In this document: positions 34,798 to 43,902 of the stretch, piece by piece
Layout of the letters: each line of letters starts with the position of its first letter
How positions within the stretch are numbered: position 1 is the first letter of the stretch
Source of the DNA: UMGS1696 sp964621165
GTDB taxonomy: Bacteria; Bacillota; Clostridia; Oscillospirales; CAG-272
Assembly (NCBI GenBank): GCA_964621165.1
Contig: CAZULC010000011.1
Coordinates: 4,258 to 68,257 of the forward strand
Reading direction: 5' to 3'
Length of the DNA: 64,000 nt
The notes under the pieces: generated by a model
Seen by the model: only the letters and a program-made list of their open reading frames with translations
The model's database searches: none
Told to the model about the DNA's origin: nothing
Translations under genes and position numbers: made by a program

Positions 34798-35474
34798 TCA
34801 ATCCGAGTCAGGATGCTGCGGAAGAAGCGCCTCCGTGGTGAATGCTCCGTCCTCGCTGTTTCGGTTGATATACCCGCCCAGCCGCTTGACCACCGAGTCC
34901 ATGCGCACAAGCCCGAAGCCGTGATCTTCTCCCTTTGTGATGAGAGATCCCGTTCCTACCTTTTTCTGCTTCTTTCCCGCCGTAAAATTCGTGACGGACA
35001 GGTACATCTGGGACCCCCTCACGTCCATGTAGACTCGTATGATACGCTTGTCCTCGGGCAGGGAAAGGGTGGCTTCGTTTGCGTTGTCCAGCAGATTGCC
35101 GAGAATCACGCACAAATCCAGTTCCGGAGTGGACAGCAGGGTGGGAATAAAGGCTTACGCCGTGATTTTGATGGACTTTGACTTTGCTAGGGAGATTTTG
35201 CTGTTGAGAATGGCGTCGGTCATGCGGTTGCCGGTTTTGATTACGGTGTCCACGGTGTTTAGGTCCACGTCAAGCATGCAAGGTATTTCTTCACGGCTTC
35301 CATGTCCCCAGCCGCGGCGTAGACCTTGAGAACGCCTATGTGGTTGCGGTAGTCGTGACGCCAGCCCCGCCGAATCTGCCTGTACATGTTTTCGACCTCG
35401 CTGTAGTGTGTGTCGAGAAGCTCCCGCTGGTAGGACGCAATGCGCTTGTCTATGATTTTTGAAAGAATGCTCAT
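34798..35474 (-). pseudogene. Decayed AgrC-like sensor histidine kinase
   Basis: Only the cytoplasmic kinase half is visible. The phosphoacceptor box reads WRHDYRNHIGVLKVYAAAGD. A frameshift near 35283 follows, then DLNTVDTVIKTGNRMTDAIL, an in-frame TAA (35155-35157), and the N box LGNLLDNANEATLSL with the G box GFGLVRMDSVVKRLGGY. This is the GHKL/HATPase_c_5 layout of peptide-sensing kinases. The membrane sensor domain that AgrC proteins carry N-terminally is absent, so the gene is also truncated. It lies 10 bp from the LytTR regulator remnant. Confidence 0.83.
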
Positions 35475-35483
35475 GACTTTTAC

Positions 35484-36208
35484 CTATAAAACCCTGATTA
35501 TAACCTGATTCAGACCGTCGTAGGCTCCACGTGGAAGGAGAATTGACTCACCTGAGGACAAGGAGACCTCGTTCTTCCGCAGCACCCGTCTGATGAAGCG
35601 CAGGTTGATGATGTACGACCGCCCGATCCGGTAGAAATACTCGTCAAGCTCATTGGATATGGCGGAAAGGGTGGACTTTATGGTGTAGTCCTCGTCTGCG
35701 TGGAGGGTGATGTAGTTGAGACGCACTTCGACATACCGTATACTGTAGAGCGGGAGCCACACAATCTCGTCAGACTGGCGGAATGTTATACAGCGTTCGT
35801 TGATTTTCAGCTTGGCCGCGGTTTTGTCCAGTACCTCAAAAACTTATCGCGGCGGGCTGGTTTGAGGAGGTAGTTCAAAGCTTCCGCCTCGTAACCTTCG
35901 GCTATGTAGTGTTGTACTCGGTGATGAAGATAATCTGACACACACGGTTGCGTCGGCGTATGGCTTATGCAAGCTCCACCCCGTTTATGCTTCCCATTTC
36001 CACGTCAAGAAGGTACATACGCGGCTCGTCGGCGGCTTCGTCGTTTTCCTCCTGAACCAGAATGAATTCCTCAGCGGAAGCGTAGGTTTTTATGGCGACT
36101 GTATTCCCGTTCGCCCCGGCTCATTCCACGGCAAATCCAGAGACGAGCGCACGGTCGGCGGGACTGTCATCAATTATTGTAATGGCGATATTGTTTTCAA
36201 TGGCATTG
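35484..36208 (-). pseudogene. Decayed LytTR response regulator
   Basis: The receiver domain is readable from about 36208 (IAITIIDDSPADRALVSGF). The phosphorylated Asp is in YLLDVEMG and the conserved Lys in LNYLLKPA. It is interrupted by in-frame TGA and TAA codons, then a TAG with a frameshift near 35910. The LytTR DNA-binding domain follows, intact from about 35762 (IRYVEVRLNYITLHADED, then DEYFYRIGRSYIINLRFI). I find no start codon in the correct frame upstream. It is first in the row regulator, kinase, exporter 2, exporter 1. Confidence 0.8.
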
Positions 36209-36291
36209 TCCGAAATTTCGTTATATAGTTATATATGTATTTTAACCGTAAAATCTGCCGGTGTCATTCACATTCAAGTACGGCTTTAGAC

Positions 36292-36335
36292 AAAAAAAGT
36301 ACGACTTCCCCATCTTCATGGATAAGCCGCACTTT
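36292..36335 (-). terminator. Terminator of the fatty-acid operon
   Basis: On the minus strand, AAAGTGCGGCTT pairs with AAGTCGTACTTT (12 bp, two G-U pairs), followed by TTTTG. It lies just past the accA stop. Confidence 0.8.
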
Positions 36336-36347
36336 TGTATTTGTCCT

Positions 36348-37133
36348 TTATATTCCAGAAAAGAAGCCGAACCGGCGGAAGCGGTTGTATCGGTGGTCCT
36401 TAAGCTCGGTGACGGAAAGCCGGGTCAGGTTGTACAGCTCTCGGAACAATAAAGCACCAAGTCTGTCGCACATTTCGTCAAAGTGGTCGAAGTCCTCGGG
36501 AATCACGTCGTCCGCCGCCTGATATTTCCGCATGTCCTCGGCGGTGATATGCAGGGCTTCAGCTGCGTCTGCCACACGGTTTGCGTCCTTCCAGAGAATA
36601 CTTGCGCATCCCTCAGGACTGATGACGGAATAGACGGAGTTCTCGAGCATGTACACCCGGTCAGCTGCCGCCAGAGCAAGTGCGCCTCCGCTTCCGCCTT
36701 CCCCTATGACGATTGAGATAACCGGAACGTTCAGCCCCATCATCTCGAGGATGTTTTCCGCTATAGCCTCGCCCTGACCCCGCTCCTCAGCCTCAGCACC
36801 GGCGTATGCTCCCTGAGTGTCCACGAAGCAAACGACAGGACGGTTGAACTTTTCCGCCTGCTTCATGAGCCGTAGAGCCTTTCTGTAGCCCTCGGGTTTG
36901 GGGGAACCGAAGTTTTTCTTCATTCTGTCGTTGAGGTCAGCGCCCCGGTCGATTGCGATATATGTTACCGGCATGTCGTTGAGAAAGCCGATTCCAGCCA
37001 CAACTGCCGGGTCGTCGCCATAACGTCTGTCCCCGTGAAGCTCGATTCCGTTTTTGAAAATTTTGGAAACATAATCGGCTCCCGTAGGGCGGTGGCTTCC
37101 TCTTGCCGCTTTAAGTTTTTCGTATGCTGTCAT
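36348..37133 (-). CDS. accA: Acetyl-CoA carboxylase carboxyltransferase subunit alpha
   Basis: The 261-residue protein is the short Gram-positive form. With AccD it transfers the carboxyl group from biotin to acetyl-CoA, giving malonyl-CoA. Visible landmarks are RGSHRPTGADYVSKIF at the N terminus, the oxyanion-hole region VSIVIGEGGSGGALALAAAD, and MLENSVYSVISPEGCASILWKD. It is the last gene of the operon, 16 bp after accD. Confidence 0.93.
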   Translation of the reverse strand: MTAYEKLKAARGSHRPTGADYVSKIFKNGIELHGDRRYGDDPAVVAGIGFLNDMPVTYIAIDRGADLNDRMKKNFGSPKPEGYRKALRLMKQAEKFNRPVVCFVDTQGAYAGAEAEERGQGEAIAENILEMMGLNVPVISIVIGEGGSGGALALAAADRVYMLENSVYSVISPEGCASILWKDANRVADAAEALHITAEDMRKYQAADDVIPEDFDHFDEMCDRLGALLFRELYNLTRLSVTELKDHRYNRFRRFGFFSGI

Positions 37134-37149
37134 TTAAACCTTCCTCCTA

Positions 37150-37977
37150 TTATACAGATTTTTTGTGCATTCTCAGAAGGTTTGCGAGGGTGGACTTGAG
37201 CTTGTCCCGGGTCACAATGGCATCGACAAAGCCGTGTTCGAGTAAAAATTCCGCCGTCTGGAAGTTCTGAGGAAGCTCGGTTTTTGTGGTCTGCTCCACG
37301 ACGCGCCGTCCCGCGAATCCGATCAGGGCTTTCGGCTCGGCTAAAATAACGTCTCCCTGCATTGCGAAGCTGGCTGTAACGCCTCCTGTTGTTGGGTCGG
37401 TGACTACGGTGATGTAGGGGATTGAGGCTTCACTGAGTCTGCTGACCGCGCCGCTGACCTTCGCCATCTGCATAAGGGAAATGATGCCCTCCTGCATTCT
37501 CGCACCGCCCGAGGCTGTGAATCCCACCACCGGCAGCTTTTCCTTCAGCGCTCTCTCAAAGATAAGCGTGATTTTCTCGCCCACAACCGACCCCATGCTC
37601 GCCATGATGAAGCGGGGGTCCATGACGAAGATTGCACAGTCCTCGCCGCCGATTTTGCCAGTTCCGCAGATTACGGCTTCCTTTTCCCCCGTGGCAGATG
37701 TAGCCTTTTGCAGCTTTTCCGCGTATCCCGGGAAGTGCATGAAGTCGCGGCTCTGGTAGTCGGGGTACAGCTCCTTGAAGGAACCGGCGTCGCATACCAT
37801 ATCAATTCTCGCTCTCGCGCTGATTCTGATGTACTTCCCGCACTTGGGGCAGACGTAATACGACCGCTTGGCCTCGTCCTCGGGAATTTCGTTGCCGCAG
37901 GAGCATTTTATGACAACGGACGGCTTTGTGGTGATGACCGACTTTATAGCGTCTTTTATGCTGTTTACTATATCCAT
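37150..37977 (-). CDS. accD: Acetyl-CoA carboxylase carboxyltransferase subunit beta
   Basis: The 275-residue protein starts with a zinc ribbon, CSCGN (residues 24-28) and CPKCGKY (43-49), which binds nucleic acid or supports the fold in AccD proteins. The crotonase-like domain follows with GFTASGGARMQEGIISLMQM and TDPTTGGVTASFAMQGDVI. It lies 41 bp after fabZ and 16 bp before accA. In related operons accC sits between fabZ and accD; here there is no room for it. Confidence 0.94.
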   Translation of the reverse strand: MDIVNSIKDAIKSVITTKPSVVIKCSCGNEIPEDEAKRSYYVCPKCGKYIRISARARIDMVCDAGSFKELYPDYQSRDFMHFPGYAEKLQKATSATGEKEAVICGTGKIGGEDCAIFVMDPRFIMASMGSVVGEKITLIFERALKEKLPVVGFTASGGARMQEGIISLMQMAKVSGAVSRLSEASIPYITVVTDPTTGGVTASFAMQGDVILAEPKALIGFAGRRVVEQTTKTELPQNFQTAEFLLEHGFVDAIVTRDKLKSTLANLLRMHKKSV

Positions 37978-38018
37978 AAGTAGCCTACTTTGTATTTTAA
38001 TTACTGTTTTACTGTCTC

Positions 38019-38462
38019 TTATTCCGGCTTGCTCTCGAGGGCTGACGCGGGGGTCAGGGCGAAGGAGAACTCAGCCTCCAGCGCGAGATTTCCGTTTACC
38101 TTTCCCACGCCTTTAGCAAAGCAGAACGCGCCCATTCTGCGGGTCAGGACAACCTCGGTCTCGAGAGTGTCGCCGGGACGGACGGGATGCTTCCACTTCA
38201 CGTTCTTCATTCCGGAGAAAAGCGGGAGCATGTCGCTGCATTCAATCAGTACGCAGGCCGACTGAGCCATGATTTCGCACAGTATTACGCCGGGAACCAC
38301 GGGATTGCCCGGAAAATGCCCCTGCAAAAACCATTCGTCCCCGCGGATGTACGTCTTGCCCACAGCAACACGATTTTCGTCGGTTTCCTTTTCCTCAACC
38401 TCGCCGATGAGCAGCATTGCGTCTCTGTGAGGGAGCCTTGATTTCAATTCTTCGTGAGTCAT
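38019..38462 (-). CDS. fabZ: 3-hydroxyacyl-ACP dehydratase
   Basis: The 147-residue hot-dog-fold enzyme removes water from 3-hydroxyacyl-ACP during elongation. The catalytic histidine lies in GHFPGNPVVPGVILCEIMAQ (His near 54), and the second catalytic Glu is in CEIMAQ. The N terminus LPHRDAMLLIGEV is typical. It follows fabF by 98 bp; accB, which normally lies in this gap, is missing. Confidence 0.94.
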   Translation of the reverse strand: MTHEELKSRLPHRDAMLLIGEVEEKETDENRVAVGKTYIRGDEWFLQGHFPGNPVVPGVILCEIMAQSACVLIECSDMLPLFSGMKNVKWKHPVRPGDTLETEVVLTRRMGAFCFAKGVGKVNGNLALEAEFSFALTPASALESKPE

Positions 38463-38560
38463 AATTTATCCTGTTTATTTTATAATTATTTTTTCCACTT
38501 AAAAGTAATGCGAAGCCGCCTTATTCAGCTGCCCCGCAGTGTACTTTTATAATTTCGTAA

Positions 38561-39790
38561 TTATTCGGACTTTGCGAAGGCCAGACAAACGTTGTGTCCG
38601 CCGAATCCGAGAGAGCCTGAGAGGGCGAGAGAAATGTCAGCCTTTACGGGGGTGTTCGGGGTGTAGTTCAAGTCGCATACCTCGTCCTTTTCCGTGAGGT
38701 TGATGGTCGGGGGAATCATGCCCTCGTTTAGCGCGTAGATTGACGAAATTGCCTCAACCGCGCCGGCCGCACCAAGCATATGCCCCGTCATGGACTTGGT
38801 GGAACTTACGTGGAGCCTGTATGCGTCCTCGCCGAAAGCCAACTTGAGAGCCGCGGTTTCCGTCGAGTCGTTGAGCTGGGTTCCCGTGCCGTGAGCGTTG
38901 TAGTAAATCTTCTCGGCCGGAAGCTCTACATTCTTTGGAACTGCCATGCGGATGGCTCTTGCAACCTGCTCGCCTGATGGGTCGGGAGCCGTGATATGGT
39001 GAGCGTCGCTTGTGGAGCCGTAGCCAACTATTTCGGCTATGATGTTCGCACCGCGGTTCACGGCGTGTTCATATTCCTCAAGTACAAGGATTGCCGCGCC
39101 TTCACCCATGATGAATCCGGCACGTCTCTTGTCAAATGGCAGGGAAGCGGCGTCGGGGTCAGTGGATGCCGACAGGGCAGTGCAGTTTCCGAATCCGGCT
39201 ACGGCAAGGGGCATGATGCAGGCTTCGCTTCCTCCGGCGATTATGGCGTCTGCAAATCCTCCGGCTATGGTCCTGTATGCTTCGCCGATTGAGGTTCCGG
39301 ACGTTGCGCAGGCTGTAACGTGAGCCATGCTGGGACCTTTTGCACCGAAGCGGATCGCTATGTTGCCCGCGCCTATGTTGCTTATCATCTTGGGGATGAA
39401 CATTGGCGGAACCTTGCGGGGTCCTCCGGCGATGAGAGCGGCATGGTCGTGACAGAAGGTGTCGAAGCCTCCGATTCCCGAGCCAACGTAAACGCCGAGA
39501 GCCTCCGGGTCAACCTTGCCGATGATTCCGCTCATCTCAACGGCTTCGTCAGCGGCATAGAGCGCGTACTGGACGTATGGGTCAGTCTTGCGGACCGTCG
39601 TTTTGTCAAGCCGCGCTAGGGGGTCGAATCCCTTCAGCTCAGCCGCCAGAGTCCACTTGTAGTCGGTGGTGTCAAACTTTGTAATCCCGCCGATACCGTT
39701 CTTTCCGCTGAATATTGCGTCGTGGTATTCATTGATATTGTTTCCTATAGGAGTAACACATCCCATTCCGGTTACAACAACACGTTTCAT
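38561..39790 (-). CDS. fabF: Beta-ketoacyl-ACP synthase II
   Basis: The 409-residue thiolase-fold enzyme condenses malonyl-ACP with acyl-ACP. The Cys-His-His triad is visible: TACATSGTSIGEAYR (Cys near 162), YYNAHGTGTQLNDSTE (His near 300) and STKSMTGHMLGAAGA (His near 337). The opening MKRVVVTGMGCVTPIG is typical. It is separated from fabG by 226 bp that contain structured repeat copy 3. Confidence 0.95.
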   Translation of the reverse strand: MKRVVVTGMGCVTPIGNNINEYHDAIFSGKNGIGGITKFDTTDYKWTLAAELKGFDPLARLDKTTVRKTDPYVQYALYAADEAVEMSGIIGKVDPEALGVYVGSGIGGFDTFCHDHAALIAGGPRKVPPMFIPKMISNIGAGNIAIRFGAKGPSMAHVTACATSGTSIGEAYRTIAGGFADAIIAGGSEACIMPLAVAGFGNCTALSASTDPDAASLPFDKRRAGFIMGEGAAILVLEEYEHAVNRGANIIAEIVGYGSTSDAHHITAPDPSGEQVARAIRMAVPKNVELPAEKIYYNAHGTGTQLNDSTETAALKLAFGEDAYRLHVSSTKSMTGHMLGAAGAVEAISSIYALNEGMIPPTINLTEKDEVCDLNYTPNTPVKADISLALSGSLGFGGHNVCLAFAKSE

Positions 39791-39906
39791 TTATATGGTG
39801 TCCTTTACTTTTTCTGAGTTAAACTATTGCCAAAGCCAGCGGAAGAACTCCACTGTATAATTAAATCTGCACGAGTTCTCGCTCCACGTCTTAAGCAAAA
39901 TGTTGG

Positions 39907-40016
39907 AAGAATTCCGGTAGGCTGAAAGCCGATGAAAAATGGTGGGTCCCGTTTTTCAAGGAATTCTCTGGCACGAAATCAGCTGAATAAAATGAAGTAT
40001 TTCTAACCATTTCGTG
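39907..40016 (-). repeat. Structured intercistronic repeat, copy 3
   Basis: Read on the minus strand, hairpin A (GCACGAAAT with ATTTCGTGC, 40009-40017 and 39971-39979) shares its first base with the fabG stop codon. Domain B is closed by GAGAATTCC/GGAATTCTT-type arms (39960-39968 and 39907-39915, with the outermost pair broken). Arm 1 is GAAAAAcGG with CCaTTTTTC and arm 2 is GGC with GCC around TTTCA. The shared TAAGACGTGGAGCGAG block lies beyond domain B, as in copy 2. The element sits between fabG and fabF. Confidence 0.88.
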
Positions 40017-40757
40017 CTACATCGCCATGCCGCCGTCGATTCTGATTACTTCTCCGGTGATGTACCCCGCCATATCCGAAGCCAAGAACGTCACGAGAGC
40101 CGCTACTTCTTCGGGCTTGCCCATGCGTCTCAGGGGGATTGCGTCGGTGACTTCCTTGCGGTCGGCAAATTCCTTCGTCATGTCAGTGGCAATGAATCCG
40201 GGGGCTATGGCGTTGCAGGTGATTCCACGGCTTCCAAGCTCCTTCGCAAGGGATTTTGTCAGTCCGATGATTCCGGCTTTGGACGCGGCGTAGTTCGTCT
40301 GTCCGGCGTTGCCCATGATTCCGGCAATGGAGCTGATGTTTATGATTCTGCCGCTCTTCTGCTTTAAAAATGTCTGGCAGAGCTGGCGTGTCACGTTGTA
40401 TACTCCCACGAGGTTTACGTTGATGACGTCGGTGAAGTCGTTGTCACGCATCGTCAGCATAAGTTTGTCACGGGTGATTCCGGCGTTGTTCACGAGAATG
40501 TCAACCCGTCCGAACTCGGCGAGAACCTTCTTCACGCAGTCCGTTACCTCGTCCATTTTGTCAACATGGCAGGGATACGCGGCGGCTTTTACACCGTATT
40601 CTTCGGCTTCACGGACAGCGGACTCCAAATCCTCGGGCTTTCCCGCACAGAGAATTGCCACGTTCGCGCCCTCTGACGCAAATTTCAGGGCTATAGCCTT
40701 GCCGATTCCTCTTGAGCCGCCTGTAACAACGGCTACTTTATCTTTTAATGTGTTCAT
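40017..40757 (-). CDS. fabG: 3-oxoacyl-ACP reductase
   Basis: The 246-residue short-chain dehydrogenase reduces 3-oxoacyl-ACP with NADPH. The cofactor loop is TGGSRGIGKAIA near 12-23, LVNNAG follows near 86, the catalytic Ser is in INISSIAGIMGNAG and the Tyr/Lys pair in NYAASKAG. The C terminus TGEVIRIDGGMAM is diagnostic for FabG. Its start overlaps the fabD stop by 4 bp (ATGA), which implies translational coupling. The stop codon abuts the structured repeat. Confidence 0.95.
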   Translation of the reverse strand: MNTLKDKVAVVTGGSRGIGKAIALKFASEGANVAILCAGKPEDLESAVREAEEYGVKAAAYPCHVDKMDEVTDCVKKVLAEFGRVDILVNNAGITRDKLMLTMRDNDFTDVINVNLVGVYNVTRQLCQTFLKQKSGRIINISSIAGIMGNAGQTNYAASKAGIIGLTKSLAKELGSRGITCNAIAPGFIATDMTKEFADRKEVTDAIPLRRMGKPEEVAALVTFLASDMAGYITGEVIRIDGGMAM

Positions 40758-41683
40758 TGTTGATTGTCTTCCTTTGCTAATGAAGAGGCTGATATTATTT
40801 CCTCCGGGGACTCCGCATGGGCTGTCTTTACGTCAAGTCCAGCGAGGGTCTTTTGGACAAACTTGGATAAAGTCTGACCCGGTCCTACCTCGATGAATAA
40901 CCTCACTCCGGCTTCGTACATGGCGCGGACGGTCTTCTCCCAGAGAACGGGATGGTTTATCTGCTCGCACATGGTTTTTGCTACTCCTTCATAAGGAGCG
41001 GCGGTTTTGTTTGCGTATACCGGTATCTTCGGCTCCTTTATGTTGTAGCAGGAGAGATAGTCCCCGAACTGCTCGGAGGCTTTGTTCATGTATGGCGAAT
41101 GGAAAGCACCGCTTACCGCCAAGGGAATCACACGTCCCCCCGCGGCTGTGAACTCGGCTTTGGACTGAGCTATGGCGTCGGCGGTTCCCGATACCGTAAT
41201 CTGACCGGGACAGTTGTAGTTCACCGGGTACAGGTTGGGCTGAGCCGCGCAGATCTTCTCAACTTCCTCGGGGGACAGCTTGAGAACTGCCGCCATCGCC
41301 GTATCAATTCCGGCGGAAGACTTGCCCATAAGCTCCCCTCTCTTGCAGACTATGCGGAAGCCTTCTTCGTAATCGAAAGCTCCGGCGAGGGCAAGGGCGG
41401 GAATCTCACCGAGAGAAAATCCGGCTGTGCATGCGGGGACAACTCCCATTTTTTCAAGCATCAGAGCCGCTGACAGCTCGGCAAGATAAAGCGCGGGCTG
41501 GGTGTTTTCCGTGAGCTTCAATTCGTCCGCTGTTCCTTGGAATGACAGAGCGGTGATTCCCGGCTTGTACTTCTCGGCGGAAGCGTAGAGGTCGCGGACT
41601 TCCTTGTATTCGTCGTAGAGCTTTTTGCCCATGCCGGAGTACTGCGCGCCCTGACCGGGGAAAATTATTGCTGTTTTAACCAT
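40754..41683 (-). CDS. fabD: Malonyl-CoA:ACP transacylase
   Basis: The 309-residue enzyme loads malonate onto the acyl carrier protein. The N terminus KTAIIFPGQGAQYSGMG and the catalytic His in SGAFHSPYM are standard. The nucleophile motif reads AGFSLGEIPALALAGAF, with Phe in place of the usual His of GHSxG. I start at ATG 41683, which has GGAGGAGC directly upstream; the in-frame ATG ten codons earlier lies inside fabK. The gene overlaps fabK by 19 bp. Confidence 0.93.
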   Translation of the reverse strand: MVKTAIIFPGQGAQYSGMGKKLYDEYKEVRDLYASAEKYKPGITALSFQGTADELKLTENTQPALYLAELSAALMLEKMGVVPACTAGFSLGEIPALALAGAFDYEEGFRIVCKRGELMGKSSAGIDTAMAAVLKLSPEEVEKICAAQPNLYPVNYNCPGQITVSGTADAIAQSKAEFTAAGGRVIPLAVSGAFHSPYMNKASEQFGDYLSCYNIKEPKIPVYANKTAAPYEGVAKTMCEQINHPVLWEKTVRAMYEAGVRLFIEVGPGQTLSKFVQKTLAGLDVKTAHAESPEEIISASSLAKEDNQQ

Positions 41684-42621
41684 TTTGCTCCTCCAATCAA
41701 AAGCGATTCGCACTCCTCGGCGGTCTTCTTCACAATGTCAGCGGCAGGCTCAATTTTGTCAAGCATACCGGAAATCTGTCCGGCCAAGAAGCAGCCTTCG
41801 TCACGGTTACCGTCAACCGCGGCTTTTCTCAGCGATCCTACGCCGAGGTTTGCGACGGACTCCGCTGTGGCTTCGGGGGAATACTCGTAGGCCGAGAAAT
41901 TCCGGCTGAATTTGTTCTTGAGCTGACGGCATGTGTTTCCGCCGAACCGTCTGCCGGTGGTGATTGTGGCGGTGTCGTTCGCCTTGATGATCATCTGCTT
42001 GTAGTTTTCGTGTGCCTTGCACTCCTCGGCGAGAAGGAAGCGGGTTCCCATCTGGATTCCCTCGGCTCCAAGCATGAAAGCTGCCGCCATACCACGTCCG
42101 TCTCCGATTCCTCCTGCTGCGATAACGGGGATTTTCACGGCGTCCACGACCTGCGGAACAAAGGGAAGAGTGCACAGCTCGCCAATGTGGCCGCCGGACT
42201 CAGCTCCCTCGGCTATGATTGCCGCCGCACCGTTTGACTCGGCTCTTTTCGCGAACGCAACCGACGCAACAACAGGGATTACTACGATTTCCGCGTCGAG
42301 CCATTCCTTCATGTATTTTGCCGGATTGCCCGCACCCGTGGTGATGACCTTCACGCCCTCTTCGGCTGCAATGCGAGCGGCTTCGTCGGCGTGGGGGCTT
42401 TGGAGCATTATGTTGAGTCCGAAAGGCTTGTCAGTCAGGGACTTCGCGAGGCGTATCTGTGAGCGGATGTAGTCGCCGTCGGCGTTCATTGCGGAGATGA
42501 TTCCAAGTCCGCCGCCGTTTGATACAGCCGCCGCAAGAGTTCCCTCGGCAATCCACGCCATGCCCCCCTGAAAAATCGGGTACTCGATTCCAAGCAGGTC
42601 ACAGATTCGGGACTTAAGCAT
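41665..42621 (-). CDS. fabK: Enoyl-ACP reductase II (FMN type)
   Basis: The 318-residue TIM-barrel flavoprotein belongs to the FabK/nitronate monooxygenase family and carries out the last reduction of each elongation cycle. Landmarks are EYPIFQGGMAWIAEGTLAAAV at the N terminus, PVIAAGGIGDGRGMAAAFMLGAEGIQMGTRFL (phosphate-binding barrel strands 7-8, read across two motifs), and EGAESGGHIG with the catalytic His. It sits at the canonical FabK place between acpP and fabD, so no FabI is needed. The start overlaps the acpP stop by 8 bp. Confidence 0.93.
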   Translation of the reverse strand: MLKSRICDLLGIEYPIFQGGMAWIAEGTLAAAVSNGGGLGIISAMNADGDYIRSQIRLAKSLTDKPFGLNIMLQSPHADEAARIAAEEGVKVITTGAGNPAKYMKEWLDAEIVVIPVVASVAFAKRAESNGAAAIIAEGAESGGHIGELCTLPFVPQVVDAVKIPVIAAGGIGDGRGMAAAFMLGAEGIQMGTRFLLAEECKAHENYKQMIIKANDTATITTGRRFGGNTCRQLKNKFSRNFSAYEYSPEATAESVANLGVGSLRKAAVDGNRDEGCFLAGQISGMLDKIEPAADIVKKTAEECESLLIGGAKWLKQQ

Positions 42622-42847
42622 TTTTCTCTCCGGTCAGCTCTTCAATCTTGTCGGTGAGGATTCCGATTGTGGAGATGTCGGCAGACATTTCGAGGGTGAT
42701 TCCGAATTCGTCCTCGAGGTTCATTGCAAGCTCGGCGAGATCGAGGGAGTCAATGCCGAGATCTGAAAATTTTGTCTCTTTTGTGATGTCCTCTACGGGG
42801 CTGTCAATCTTTTCTGCTACAAGTTCAGCAATTTTTTCGAATATCAT
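42614..42847 (-). CDS. acpP: Acyl carrier protein
   Basis: The 77-residue acidic helical protein carries growing acyl chains on phosphopantetheine. The attachment serine is in DLGIDSLDLAEL (Ser near 37). The C-terminal part FGITLEMSADISTIGILTDKIEEL has ACP helices 3 and 4, though with fewer acidic residues than usual after the serine. The gene overlaps fabK by 8 bp and follows fabH by 78 bp. Confidence 0.95.
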   Translation of the reverse strand: MIFEKIAELVAEKIDSPVEDITKETKFSDLGIDSLDLAELAMNLEDEFGITLEMSADISTIGILTDKIEELTGEKNA

Positions 42848-42925
42848 TTTTGTGTCTCACTTTCTTTTTTTTGTTTTTTATGTTATAATATAAGGGTGAA
42901 CGGATTTGATATAGTTTTGTGCTTT

Positions 42926-43879
42926 TTACCACTTAAGAAGACAAGCCGCGCTCGCAAGTCCTCCGCCGAAGGCTGTGAGAAGAATCAGGTCTCCCCGCTC
43001 AAGCTTTCCACCGCGGTTCAGCTCGTCGAGGGCTATCGGAATGCTTGCGCTGGAGGTGTTGCCGTATTCCGCTATGTTCATGTAGAACTTGTCCTCAGGA
43101 ATACCGCTGCGGCGTGAGGCGGCTTCGATGATTCTCTTATTTGCCTGATGAGGAACGATGACTTTTACGTCGTCGATTGTGACGCCAGCCGATTCCATTA
43201 CCTCGTGGAGGTCGTGGCTCATTGAGGCGACGGCGTACTTGAAGGTGTCCTGACCCATCATGTGGATGTAGGGGTTCTCAGGCTCAATCTGAGAGAACGG
43301 GGACTTGCCAGCGTAATTTGGAATTTTGATGACCTCGTCCCCGCCCTGAACATGAAACACTGAATCGAGATATCCCTCTCCTTCCGAAAGCACAGCCGCG
43401 CCGGCCCCGTCTCCGAAAATCACGCAGGTGGAGCGGTCCGACCAGTCCACAATCCGGCTCAGTCTTTCCGCACCCACGATGAGTGCGTTTTTGACCTTGC
43501 CCCGTGCAAAATATCCGGCCACAGTCTCAAGCAGGAAGATGAACGCCGAGCAGGCCGCGTTGATGTCGTAAGTCATGCAGGTGACGCCCAGCATCCTCTG
43601 GATCATGCAGGAGGTTGAGGGGGACACGCAGTCGCCGCTGACGGTTGACACAAGAATCAAATCCAAGTCGTTTTTGTCGACTCCGCTGTTCTCAAGCGCC
43701 GCCAGAGCCGCACGGTAGCCAAGCTCAGCCGTGGTTTCCGTTGTGGAAATATGCCGTCTTCTGACCCCGACTCTGGTTGAAATCCACTCGTCGTTGGTTT
43801 CGACTATTTTTGAAAGGTCGTCGTTTGTCACAACGTTTTCCGGCACGCACATACCCGTACCGACAATTCTGAAGCTCAT
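42926..43879 (-). CDS. fabH: Beta-ketoacyl-ACP synthase III
   Basis: The 317-residue enzyme starts fatty-acid synthesis by condensing acyl-CoA with malonyl-ACP. The Cys-His-Asn triad is present in INAACSAFIF (Cys near 109), VPHQANKRI (His near 240) and GNTSSASIPIALDE (Asn near 270). It is the first gene of the operon and is preceded by a strong promoter at 43903-43932. No FapR gene is present; a MarR gene that could play a FabT-like role lies 3 kb away on the other strand. Confidence 0.95.
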   Translation of the reverse strand: MSFRIVGTGMCVPENVVTNDDLSKIVETNDEWISTRVGVRRRHISTTETTAELGYRAALAALENSGVDKNDLDLILVSTVSGDCVSPSTSCMIQRMLGVTCMTYDINAACSAFIFLLETVAGYFARGKVKNALIVGAERLSRIVDWSDRSTCVIFGDGAGAAVLSEGEGYLDSVFHVQGGDEVIKIPNYAGKSPFSQIEPENPYIHMMGQDTFKYAVASMSHDLHEVMESAGVTIDDVKVIVPHQANKRIIEAASRRSGIPEDKFYMNIAEYGNTSSASIPIALDELNRGGKLERGDLILLTAFGGGLASAACLLKW

Positions 43880-43902
43880 AATGCATCCTTTCGATTTTTC
43901 CG

